Shown here: positions 34,410-43,964 of the stretch, in pieces
Layout: each line of letters begins with the position of its first letter
Position numbering within the stretch: the stretch's first letter is position 1
Assembly (NCBI GenBank): GCA_036227345.1
Contig: CP109468.1
Coordinates: forward strand, 5,332,001-5,396,000
DNA: 64,000 nucleotides
Reading direction: 5' to 3'
Source of the DNA: Streptomyces sp. NBC_01463
GTDB taxonomy: Bacteria > Actinomycetota > Actinomycetes > Streptomycetales > Streptomycetaceae
Made by a program: the position numbers and the translations under genes
Notes under the pieces: model-generated
Seen by the model: only the letters and a program-made list of their open reading frames with translations
The model's database searches: none
What the model was told of the DNA's origin: nothing

Positions 34410-35360
34410 ATGGGCTCCGCGAACGGCAGACACCGTCGCCCTCGGCAGGCACCCGCGATCATCGTCGCCGCAGGCGTGACCGGTTCCGCCATCGCCATCC
34501 CGCTGCTCGGCGCGGCGGGCGCGCACGCCGCAGACGCCTCGACCTGGGACCGGGTGGCCGAGTGCGAGAGCGGCGGCATGTGGAGCGCCGACCTCGGCAA
34601 CGGCTACTACGGCGGCCTGCAGTTCTCGCAGGAGGTCTGGAAGTCGTACGGCGGCGAGTCGTACGCCGAGCGTGCCGACCTCGCCAGCCGCTCGCAGCAG
34701 ATCGCCGTGGCGGAGAAGGTCCTGGAGGACCAGGGGCCGAAGGCGTGGCCCAGCTGTGCGGTCATCTCCGGTCTCGTCGCGGACAGCGGCCTGCCGGGTG
34801 TGGACCCGGGCACCACGCCCTCCCCGGAGCCGTCCGGCAGCACCGATCCGTCCGCGGACACGGACCCGTCCGCGGGGACCGGTGCGTCGGACGACGCGTC
34901 CGGTGACGCGGCGGGTGATGCGATGAACCCGTCGGACTCGGCGGACGACGCGACCGACGACGCGACGGACGGCGGCGGGAAGGCGGACGCCTCGGCGTCC
35001 CCGTCCGCCACGCCGTCCACCACGCCCTCGGACGACGCCTCGGACCCGGCGAAGGAGAAGAGCGGCAAGCATCGCGGCGCTCCGGCCCCCGAGGAGACGC
35101 GGCAGACCGGTGGCGGCAGTGACCGGGACTCGGGGCGGCATGCCTCGCGCGGCAGTGGTGATGCACGCGACACGGGCGCCCCGGCCGCCGACGGGACGTA
35201 CACCGTCCGCGCCGGCGACAACCTGTGGGCCATTGCTGATGCACAGAAGCTGTCCGGCGGCTGGGCCGCGCTGTACGAGGCCAACAAGGCCGAGGTGGGG
35301 TCCGATCCGGACCTCATCCTGCCTGGCCAGAGCCTCGATCTCGGCGTGAAGGCCGAATGA
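34410..35360 (+). CDS. Resuscitation-promoting factor (Rpf) with C-terminal LysM
   Basis: This 316-aa secreted muralytic enzyme has a signal peptide (basic start GSANGRHRRPRQAP, hydrophobic core, cleavage near AHA-ADAST, about 42). The Rpf domain (about 43-120) is [39 protein letters not shown], in which the Glu of AECESGG is the expected catalytic acid. A long Asp/Ser/Thr/Pro-rich linker (about 125-255) leads to a LysM domain (about 263-314: YTVRAGDNLWAIADAQKL). It should cleave peptidoglycan during spore germination and growth. The position matches rpfC of S. coelicolor as I remember it. A terminator separates it from the next rpf, so each gene has its own promoter. Confidence 0.9.
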   Translation: MGSANGRHRRPRQAPAIIVAAGVTGSAIAIPLLGAAGAHAADASTWDRVAECESGGMWSADLGNGYYGGLQFSQEVWKSYGGESYAERADLASRSQQIAVAEKVLEDQGPKAWPSCAVISGLVADSGLPGVDPGTTPSPEPSGSTDPSADTDPSAGTGASDDASGDAAGDAMNPSDSADDATDDATDGGGKADASASPSATPSTTPSDDASDPAKEKSGKHRGAPAPEETRQTGGGSDRDSGRHASRGSGDARDTGAPAADGTYTVRAGDNLWAIADAQKLSGGWAALYEANKAEVGSDPDLILPGQSLDLGVKAE

Positions 35361-35408
35361 GCGCAGTCTGATGATCAGCTGAAAACACCCTGAAAACTGG
35401 GGAAGTTA

Positions 35409-35454
35409 AGAGGCCTATGTCCCACTTTCGACTAAGTGAGACATGGGTCTCTTT
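35409..35454 (+). terminator. Hairpin terminator after the first rpf gene
   Basis: An imperfect stem built from AGAG...CTCT, ATGTC/GACAT and CACTT/AAGTG around a TCGACT loop is followed by CTTT. It isolates the first rpf gene from the riboswitch-controlled one. Confidence 0.7.
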
Positions 35455-35591
35455 GCGTGAACTGGCGTGTCTTGTCCGGGAGGTCCGCCCGCATCCGTTC
35501 CCACCTGCGGAAACAGCCGTTCTTCGGATGCAAGTAAGGGCTGTTTATCCGGTATGTCCATCTTTGAATGTGGGGGTTGCGTGTGTTTACG

Positions 35592-36595
<1,004 letters not shown>

Positions 36596-36620
36596 TCGCG
36601 ATCTCTCCTCGCTGAACACT

Positions 36621-36680
36621 CCGGCCGCCCCGGCCCGGCGCGCACCTTCCCCCCGTGCGTGCCGGGCCGGGGTCGGCCGG
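36621..36680 (+). terminator. Long hairpin terminator after rpfA
   Basis: A long GC-rich, slightly imperfect stem runs from CCGGCC at 36621 to GGCCGG ending at 36680, followed by TTTCGG. It separates rpfA from eno. Confidence 0.75.
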
Positions 36681-36692
36681 TTTCGGCGCTGA

Positions 36693-38162
<1,470 letters not shown>

Positions 38163-38278
38163 CCGCACAGCAGGCCCGGTAAAGCCCGGCGGGGTCAAGT
38201 GCCCCGGCCTCCGTCCGTCCCCGCACTCGGTCCCGTACCGTGTGCGGGGACGGACGTGCGTAATGGGGAGGCGGAGAC

Positions 38279-38749
38279 ATGGCCGCGAAGGACCGGGACC
38301 GGTTCTCCACCGCGACCCGGCTGCGGCTGCTCGGCGAGCAGACCGCGGCCCGCGTCTACCGGTCCCAGAACCGCCGCCAGGCACGCCGCTCCCGGCTCAC
38401 CGGCCGGGCGGCCTTCCTGGCCCTGGTGGTGTGCTCACTGGTCGTCGCGCTCGCGTACCCGATGCGTCAGTACGTGTCGCAGCGCGACGAGATCGCCGAC
38501 CAGGAGCGGCTGGCGCAGGAGGCCGAGGCCCGAACCGAGGAGCTGCGCGACGAGAAGGCGCGGCTCCAGGACGATGCCTACGTCAAGCGGCTGGCCCGCG
38601 AGCACCTGCACTACCTTCTTCCCGGGGAGACCGGCTACACCGTGGTCGACCCCGACTCGGTCAAGGAGCGCAACGGGAAGCCGGAGGAGACCGACCGGCC
38701 CTGGCACTCCAACCTCTGGGACGGCGTCGACAGCGCCGACCGCGGCTGA
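38279..38749 (+). CDS. FtsB/DivIC-family septum formation initiator
   Basis: This 156-aa bitopic membrane protein has a basic cytoplasmic N terminus (1-40, rich in Arg), one transmembrane helix (about 43-62: AFLALVVCSLVVALAYPMR), a coiled coil (about 65-95: RDEIADQERLAQEAEARTEELRDEKARLQD) and the conserved DivIC end DAYVKRLAREHLHYLLPGETGY. It is expected to act in the divisome with FtsL/DivIB-type proteins at sporulation septa. The eno-divIC-DUF501-ppx order is conserved in actinobacteria. A GGGGAGGCGGAG site precedes ATG 38279. Confidence 0.92.
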   Translation: MAAKDRDRFSTATRLRLLGEQTAARVYRSQNRRQARRSRLTGRAAFLALVVCSLVVALAYPMRQYVSQRDEIADQERLAQEAEARTEELRDEKARLQDDAYVKRLAREHLHYLLPGETGYTVVDPDSVKERNGKPEETDRPWHSNLWDGVDSADRG

Positions 38750-38815
38750 GCCGCGTCCCCTTCCGTACATCTGCAGAACCGCAGTTCGAGCAGTCCGATC
38801 AGACCCTAGGCAGGC

Positions 38816-39349
38816 ATGGAAACGCCCCCTCCCCAGACCGAGTCCACCGCGCCCACGGACGCGGACATCGCCGCGTTCCAGCAGCAGCTGGGGCGCCCGC
38901 CGCGCGGCCTGCGCGCGATCGCGCACCGCTGCCCGTGCGGCAATCCGGACGTGGTCGAGACGCAGCCCCGGCTGGAGGACGGCACGCCGTTCCCGACGAC
39001 GTTCTACCTGACGTGTCCGCGTGCGGCGTCCGCGATCGGCACGCTGGAGGCGAACGGGGTCATGAAGGAGATGACCGAGCGCCTCGGTACGGACCCCGAG
39101 CTGGCTGCGGCCTACCGGGTCGCGCACGAGGACTACATCGCGCGGCGTGACGCGATCGAGGTGCTGGAGGGCTTCCCGAGCGCGGGTGGCATGCCGGACC
39201 GGGTGAAGTGCCTGCACGTGCTCGTGGGGCACTCGCTGGCCGCCGGGCCGGGGGTGAACCCGCTCGGGGACGAGGCGATCGCGATGCTGCCGGAGTGGTG
39301 GCGCAAGGGGCCGTGCGTCTCGCCGTGCGGCGCGCCGGACGAGGGCTGA
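38816..39349 (+). CDS. DUF501 family protein
   Basis: This 177-aa protein matches DUF501: QQLGRPPRGLRAIAHRCPCGNPDVVETQPRLEDGTPFPTTFYLTCPRA at the N-terminal side and RVKCLHVLVGHSLAAGPGVNPLGDEA with conserved Cys and His toward the C terminus. The paired cysteines (HRCPCG, LTCP, VKCLH) suggest metal binding. Function is unknown, but the position between divIC and ppx is conserved, and the genes are probably co-transcribed. Confidence 0.9.
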   Translation: METPPPQTESTAPTDADIAAFQQQLGRPPRGLRAIAHRCPCGNPDVVETQPRLEDGTPFPTTFYLTCPRAASAIGTLEANGVMKEMTERLGTDPELAAAYRVAHEDYIARRDAIEVLEGFPSAGGMPDRVKCLHVLVGHSLAAGPGVNPLGDEAIAMLPEWWRKGPCVSPCGAPDEG

Positions 39350-39386
39350 CGGTCCGTACCCGGGGGCGCTGCCCCCGGACCCCCGC

Positions 39387-39459
39387 TCCTCAATCGCCGG
39401 AGGGGCTTGGATGGTGGCGCTGCCCCTGGCCCCTCCGTTCCTCAATCGCCGGAGGGGCC
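39387..39459. repeat. Pair of REP-like repeats
   Basis: TCCTCAATCGCCGGAGGGGC occurs at 39387 and again at 39439, each preceded by CGCTGCCCC-type sequence. CTCAATCGCCGGAGGGG is a common intergenic repeat in Streptomyces genomes. Here it fills the DUF501-ppx gap and forms CCTC/GAGG mini-hairpins. Confidence 0.75.
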
Positions 39460-39502
39460 TGGCTCCGCTCTCGGGCCCCGCTCGCTGGATTCTGGAGTTC
39501 TC

Positions 39503-40447
39503 ATGACGCGTGTAGCTGCCATCGACTGCGGTACCAACTCGATCCGTCTGCTGGTCGCGGACGCCGACCCCGGTACGGGGGAGCTCGTCGAGCTGGACCG
39601 GCGGATGGAGATCGTCCGGCTGGGCCAGGGCGTCGACCGGACCGGCCGGCTCGCCCCCGAGGCGCTGGAGCGGACCTTCGCCGCGTGCCGGCGGTACGCG
39701 GAGGTGATCAAGGAGCACGGTGCGGAGCGGATCCGTTTCGTCGCCACCTCCGCCTCCCGGGACGCCGAGAACAGGGACGACTTCGTCCGCGGGGTGCTGG
39801 ACATCCTGGGCGTCGAGCCCGAGGTGATCAGTGGTGACCAGGAGGCCGCGTTCTCGTTCGACGGGGCCACCAAGGAGCTCGCCGGGCGCGACGACCTCGC
39901 GAAGCCGTATCTCGTCGTGGACATCGGCGGCGGCTCCACCGAGTTCGTCGTCGGCGACGACCGGGTGCGGGCCGCGCGGTCCGTGGACATCGGCTGCGTC
40001 CGGATGACGGAGCGGCACCTCGTGCGGGACGGTGCGGTCGTCGACCCGCCCACGGCCGCGCAGGCCGACGCGATCCGGGCGGACGTCGAGGCCGCTCTGG
40101 ACCTGGCCGAGGAGACCGTTCCGCTCGGTTCGGCGGGCACGCTCGTCGGCCTCGCCGGGACGGTCACCACGGTGGCCGCCATCGCGCTGGGTCTCGACGC
40201 GTACGACTCCGGGGCGATCCACCACTCCCGGATCTCGCTGGAGCAGGTCCGGGAGATCACCGGGCGGCTCCTCGCCTCGACCCACGCCGAGCGTGCGGCG
40301 ATCGGCGCGATGCACCCGGGGCGGGTCGACGTGATCACCTCCGGGGCGCTGATCCTGCTGGCCCTGATGGAGCGGGCCGGGGCCCGTGAGGTCGTGGTCA
40401 GTGAGCACGACATTCTGGACGGCATCGCCTTCTACGCGGCCCGTTAG
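39503..40447 (+). CDS. ppx: Exopolyphosphatase / pppGpp phosphohydrolase (Ppx/GppA family)
   Basis: This 314-aa protein has the ASKHA ATPase fold: phosphate-1 motif AIDCGTNSIRLLVAD, RFVATSASRDAENRDDF, SGDQEAAFSF, phosphate-2 VVDIGGGSTEFVVG, and adenosine-like motif LVGLAGTVTTVAAIALG. It hydrolyses polyphosphate and/or pppGpp. It is the short actinobacterial form without C-terminal HD domain. ATG 39503 follows CTGGAG. Confidence 0.93.
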   Translation: MTRVAAIDCGTNSIRLLVADADPGTGELVELDRRMEIVRLGQGVDRTGRLAPEALERTFAACRRYAEVIKEHGAERIRFVATSASRDAENRDDFVRGVLDILGVEPEVISGDQEAAFSFDGATKELAGRDDLAKPYLVVDIGGGSTEFVVGDDRVRAARSVDIGCVRMTERHLVRDGAVVDPPTAAQADAIRADVEAALDLAEETVPLGSAGTLVGLAGTVTTVAAIALGLDAYDSGAIHHSRISLEQVREITGRLLASTHAERAAIGAMHPGRVDVITSGALILLALMERAGAREVVVSEHDILDGIAFYAAR

Positions 40448-40735
40448 GGGCCCTTCGGGGGCGTCGGGGGGCCTTGCTCATACGCACTCCGGCCTGCACT
40501 TTTGAGAGGCCCGGGGCCACCCGGGGGGTGCCTTCGGGGACGCGGCGCGACGAAGTTCGTGAACTTCTTCACAAGGAATTCGGTCCCTGGGGGCGGACTT
40601 CTGCTCCGAACGGGCCTGCGGGAGGGTGTGCGGGGTCCCGCGCCCCGGATGCGGGAGGGTTCCGGGCGCGTTGCGGGTATGTGAATCCGCGTGGTGGTCC
40701 ACCGTGCCCGGCGGCTCAAGGGCCAGCTCACAAGC

Positions 40736-40752
40736 GGTGAACAACGTTCGCC
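40736..40752. promoter_or_regulatory. Inverted repeat in the ndh upstream region
   Basis: GGTGAAC-AAC-GTTCGCC (40736-40752) is a dyad with one mismatch. Upstream, GAAGTTCGTGAACTTC (40552-40567) is another palindrome. The 434-bp gap 40448-40881 before ndh has no supported gene; it holds these dyads and the Rex-like site. Confidence 0.4.
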
Positions 40753-40829
40753 GGGGTGTCGTGGTTCCCCTGCTGGGTCATGACCTGGGTCACGTGGGCG
40801 GCGAAGTGTAGCAGAGGGTGGGCCATACC

Positions 40830-40847
40830 TTGTGAAGGGGCTCACGA
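40830..40847. promoter_or_regulatory. Candidate Rex operator upstream of ndh
   Basis: TTGTGAAGGGGCTCACGA resembles the Rex consensus TTGTGAANNNNTTCACAA over 18 bp, with two mismatches in the right arm. It lies 35 bp before the ndh start. Rex, the NADH/NAD+-sensing repressor, is known to control ndh in S. coelicolor. Confidence 0.65.
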
Positions 40848-40881
40848 GCGTGCCCCCCGAGGGGGGTGGATACTCGATGGC

Positions 40882-42267
40882 ATGAGCACCACGGAGCGTC
40901 CCAGGATCCTCGTAGTAGGCGGTGGGTACGTAGGCCTGTACGCAGCTCGGCGCATCCTGAAGAAGATGCGCTATGGAGAGGCGACCGTCACGGTCGTCGA
41001 CCCCCGGTCGTACATGACGTACCAGCCCTTCCTCCCCGAAGCTGCTGCCGGCAGCATCTCGCCTCGGCATGTCGTCGTCCCGCTGCGACGCGTGCTGCCC
41101 AAGGCTGAGGTCCTCACCGGCCGAGTCACGACCATCGACCAGGACCGCAAGGTCGCCACGGTTGCGCCGCTCGTCGGCGAGGCCTACGAGCTGCCCTTCG
41201 ACTACCTGGTCATCGCGATGGGCGCCGTCTCCCGTACCTTCCCGATCCCCGGCCTTGCCGAGCAGGGCATCGGCATGAAGGGCATCGAGGAGGCCATCGG
41301 TCTGCGCAACCACGTCCTGGAGCAGCTGGACAAGGCCGACTCCACGACCGACGAGGACGTCCGCCGCAGGGCGCTGACGTTCGTCTTCGTGGGCGGCGGC
41401 TTCGCCGGCGCGGAGACCATCGGCGAGGTCGAGGACATGGCCCGCGACGCGGCGAAGTACTACACGAACGTGAAGCGCGAGGACATGCGCTTCATCCTCG
41501 TCGACGCCGCCGACAAGATCCTTCCCGAGGTCGGCCCGAAGCTGGGCACCTGGGGCCGGGAGCACCTGGAGTCCCGCGGTGTCGAGGTCTTCCTCTCGAC
41601 CTCCATGGACTCCTGCGTCGACGGTCACGTGGTGCTGAAGAACGGTCTGGAGGTCGACTCCAACACCATCGTGTGGACGGCCGGTGTGAAGCCGAACCCG
41701 GCGCTGGCCCGCTTCGGCCTGCCGCTCGGTCCGCGTGGTCACGTCGACACCACCGAGAAGCTCCAGGTGCAGGGCACCGACTACATCTGGGCCGCGGGCG
41801 ACAACGCCCAGGTTCCGGACATGGTCGGCCGCAAGGCCGGCAACCCGAACGCCTGGTGCCCGCCGAACGCCCAGCACGCGCTGCGTCAGGCCAAGGTCCT
41901 CGGTGACAACGTCATCTCCGGGATGCGCGGCTTCCCGCAGGGCGACTACAGCCACGCCAACAAGGGTGCGGTCGCCGGTCTCGGCCTGCACAAGGGCGTC
42001 GCGATGATCGTCATGGGCAAGGTGAAGATCAAGCTCAAGGGCCGTCTCGCCTGGTACATGCACCGTGGCTACCACGGCATGGCGATGCCGACCTGGAACC
42101 GCAAGATCCGGATCTTCGCCGACTGGACCCTGGCGATGTTCCTCAAGCGCGAGGTCGTCTCGCTCGGCGCCATGGAGACTCCCCGCGAGGAGTTCTACGA
42201 GGCCGCCAAGCCCGCCCCGGCCCCCGCCGCCGCCAAGCCCGTGGGCGAGAAGGCCAAGGCCTCCTAG
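40882..42267 (+). CDS. ndh: Type II NADH dehydrogenase (NDH-2)
   Basis: This 461-aa flavoprotein passes electrons from NADH to quinone without proton pumping. The FAD site is RILVVGGGYVGLYAARRI, the NAD(P)H site FVFVGGGFAGAETIGEVED, and the second FAD contact YIWAAGDNAQVPD. The quinone-side motif AQHALRQAK follows. The C-terminal region (IRIFADWTLAMFLKREVVSL) gives the amphipathic membrane anchor, then an Ala/Pro/Lys tail. ATG 40882 is chosen because homology starts there. A strong hairpin follows the gene. Confidence 0.95.
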   Translation: MSTTERPRILVVGGGYVGLYAARRILKKMRYGEATVTVVDPRSYMTYQPFLPEAAAGSISPRHVVVPLRRVLPKAEVLTGRVTTIDQDRKVATVAPLVGEAYELPFDYLVIAMGAVSRTFPIPGLAEQGIGMKGIEEAIGLRNHVLEQLDKADSTTDEDVRRRALTFVFVGGGFAGAETIGEVEDMARDAAKYYTNVKREDMRFILVDAADKILPEVGPKLGTWGREHLESRGVEVFLSTSMDSCVDGHVVLKNGLEVDSNTIVWTAGVKPNPALARFGLPLGPRGHVDTTEKLQVQGTDYIWAAGDNAQVPDMVGRKAGNPNAWCPPNAQHALRQAKVLGDNVISGMRGFPQGDYSHANKGAVAGLGLHKGVAMIVMGKVKIKLKGRLAWYMHRGYHGMAMPTWNRKIRIFADWTLAMFLKREVVSLGAMETPREEFYEAAKPAPAPAAAKPVGEKAKAS

Positions 42268-42301
42268 CTCCCGGATTCGTTTCAGGTACGTCGCACAACG
42301 C

Positions 42302-42345
42302 CCGAAGGGGCCGTCCGCCATCCGTGGTGCGGACGGCCCCTTCGG
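42302..42345. terminator. Hairpin terminator after ndh
   Basis: A perfect 17-bp stem (42302-42318 with 42329-42345) and 10-nt loop lie 35 bp after the ndh stop. The remaining gap to cfa (to 42584) holds an AT-rich AAGTATTTTG at about 42422, a possible -10 region, and no gene. Confidence 0.8.
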
Positions 42346-42584
42346 CGTATCGGCGCAGGTCGGCACGGTGGTCGGCGGGAAGGGGCGCGGGCCGGACCCG
42401 CGGCGGATGCATGTGCCGTACAAGTATTTTGCCGTTCCATTGCGCGGTAGCGGGATGGCCCGGCCGCCGGAAACTGTTGTGGGGGGTGTACCTCGCCTTG
42501 GCGCCAAGGGTGCCGGGGCGTGGTCCGAGACATGTGTGGGCATGTCCGGGCACGTCGGGAAACACCATCACGGAGGTGTGCGCC

Positions 42585-43889
42585 ATGGCAGACGCCGCGT
42601 CGCGGCTGACCGCTCTCGCCCAGGAGTTGCTGGGAGAACCCCTACCGGTCCGCATCCGGGCCTGGGACGGCAGCGAATCCGGACCGCCCGGTGCCCCCGT
42701 CCTCGTCATCAGGAACCGCCGTGCCCTGCGCCGCCTGCTGTGGAAGCCGGGCGAACTGGGCCTGGCCCGCGCCTGGGTGGCCGGCGAGCTCGACATCGAA
42801 GGCGATCTGTACGCGGCCCTGGACCTGATGGCCGGGCTGATCTGGGACCGCGGGGCCGACGCCAAGGACAGCGTCCACCCCGTCCGCGACCCGAAGCTGC
42901 GGGCCGCCGCCAAGGGGCTGGTGCAACTGGCCGGCCCCTGGCCGCCGCCCCCGCCGCCGCCCGAGGAGGTACGGCGCCGCACCGGCACCCTGCACACCAA
43001 GCGCCGCGACAAGGAGGCCATCAGCCACCACTACGACGTGGGCAATGACTTCTACGCACTGGTCCTCGGCCCGTCCATGGTCTACTCCTGCGCCTACTGG
43101 GAGGACGGCGGGACCCTTGAGGACGCCCAGCGCGACAAGCTCGACCTGGTCTGCCGCAAGCTCGCCCTGAAGGAGGGTGACCGCCTCCTGGACGTCGGCT
43201 GCGGCTGGGGCTCCATGGCCATCCACGCCGCCCGCGAGTACGGCGCCCGGGTCACCGGAGTGACCCTCTCCGTGGAGCAGGCCGCCTTCGCCAGGAAGCG
43301 CATCGCGGAGGAAGGGCTCACCGACCGGATCGAGATCCGGGTCCAGGACTACCGGGACGTCAGGGACGGCCCGTACGACGCCATCTCCTCGATCGGCATG
43401 GCCGAGCACGTCGGCTCCGTCCGCTACCGCGAGTACGCCGACGACCTCTACGCACTCCTCAGGCCCGGCGGGCGGCTCCTCAACCACCAGATCGCCCGCC
43501 GCCCGGAGAGGGACGAGTCCGCTTACCACGTGGACGAGTTCATCGACGCCTACGTCTTCCCGGACGGCGAACTCGCCCCGGTGGGCCGCACCGTCGCCAC
43601 TCTGGAGGAAGCCGGTTTCGAGGCCCGCGACGTCGAGTCGCTCCGCGAGCACTACGCCCTGACCCTGCGCACCTGGGTCGCCAACCTGGAACGGGACTGG
43701 GACAGCGCGGTCCGGATGACCTCTCCCGGCCGGGCGAGAGTCTGGCGGCTCTACATGGCCGCCTCCGCACTCTCCTTCGAGCACAACAAGATCGGTGTGA
43801 ACCAGATCCTGGTGGTGCGCCCGGCGGACGGCGGGGGCGCGGGCATGCCGCTGCGCGCCCGGGACTGGAAGGCGTCCGCGACCGGCTGA
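42585..43889 (+). CDS. cfa: Cyclopropane-fatty-acyl-phospholipid synthase family methyltransferase
   Basis: This 434-aa SAM-dependent methyltransferase has an N-terminal SCP2-like region (about 20-120; ELGLARAWVAGELDIEGDLYAAL) and then the CFA core: KEAISHHYDVGNDFYALVLGPSMVYSCAYW, SAM motif LLDVGCGWGSMAIHAA, GVTLSVEQAAFARKR, and HVDEFIDAYVFPDGEL. A Pro8 stretch (about 124-131) marks the linker. It should methylate or cyclopropanate unsaturated acyl chains of membrane lipids. ATG 42585 follows CGGAGGTG. Confidence 0.92.
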   Translation: MADAASRLTALAQELLGEPLPVRIRAWDGSESGPPGAPVLVIRNRRALRRLLWKPGELGLARAWVAGELDIEGDLYAALDLMAGLIWDRGADAKDSVHPVRDPKLRAAAKGLVQLAGPWPPPPPPPEEVRRRTGTLHTKRRDKEAISHHYDVGNDFYALVLGPSMVYSCAYWEDGGTLEDAQRDKLDLVCRKLALKEGDRLLDVGCGWGSMAIHAAREYGARVTGVTLSVEQAAFARKRIAEEGLTDRIEIRVQDYRDVRDGPYDAISSIGMAEHVGSVRYREYADDLYALLRPGGRLLNHQIARRPERDESAYHVDEFIDAYVFPDGELAPVGRTVATLEEAGFEARDVESLREHYALTLRTWVANLERDWDSAVRMTSPGRARVWRLYMAASALSFEHNKIGVNQILVVRPADGGGAGMPLRARDWKASATG

Positions 43890-43910
43890 GCCCGGTACCC
43901 GGACATGACG

Positions 43911-43946
43911 GAGGGCCGGTACCCGCTGACGCGGGTACCGGCCCTC
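43911..43946. terminator. Bidirectional hairpin terminator
   Basis: A perfect 16-bp stem with a 4-nt loop (43911-43926 with 43931-43946) lies between cfa (+) and the convergent ABC permease gene (-). Confidence 0.85.
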
Positions 43947-43964
43947 GGCCGTCGTGGCGGCGTA

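Noticed and set aside
39387..39459. Possible CRISPR-like repeat pair
   Set aside because: There are only two copies with a low-complexity spacer, and the unit is a common Streptomyces intergenic repeat; no cas genes are present.
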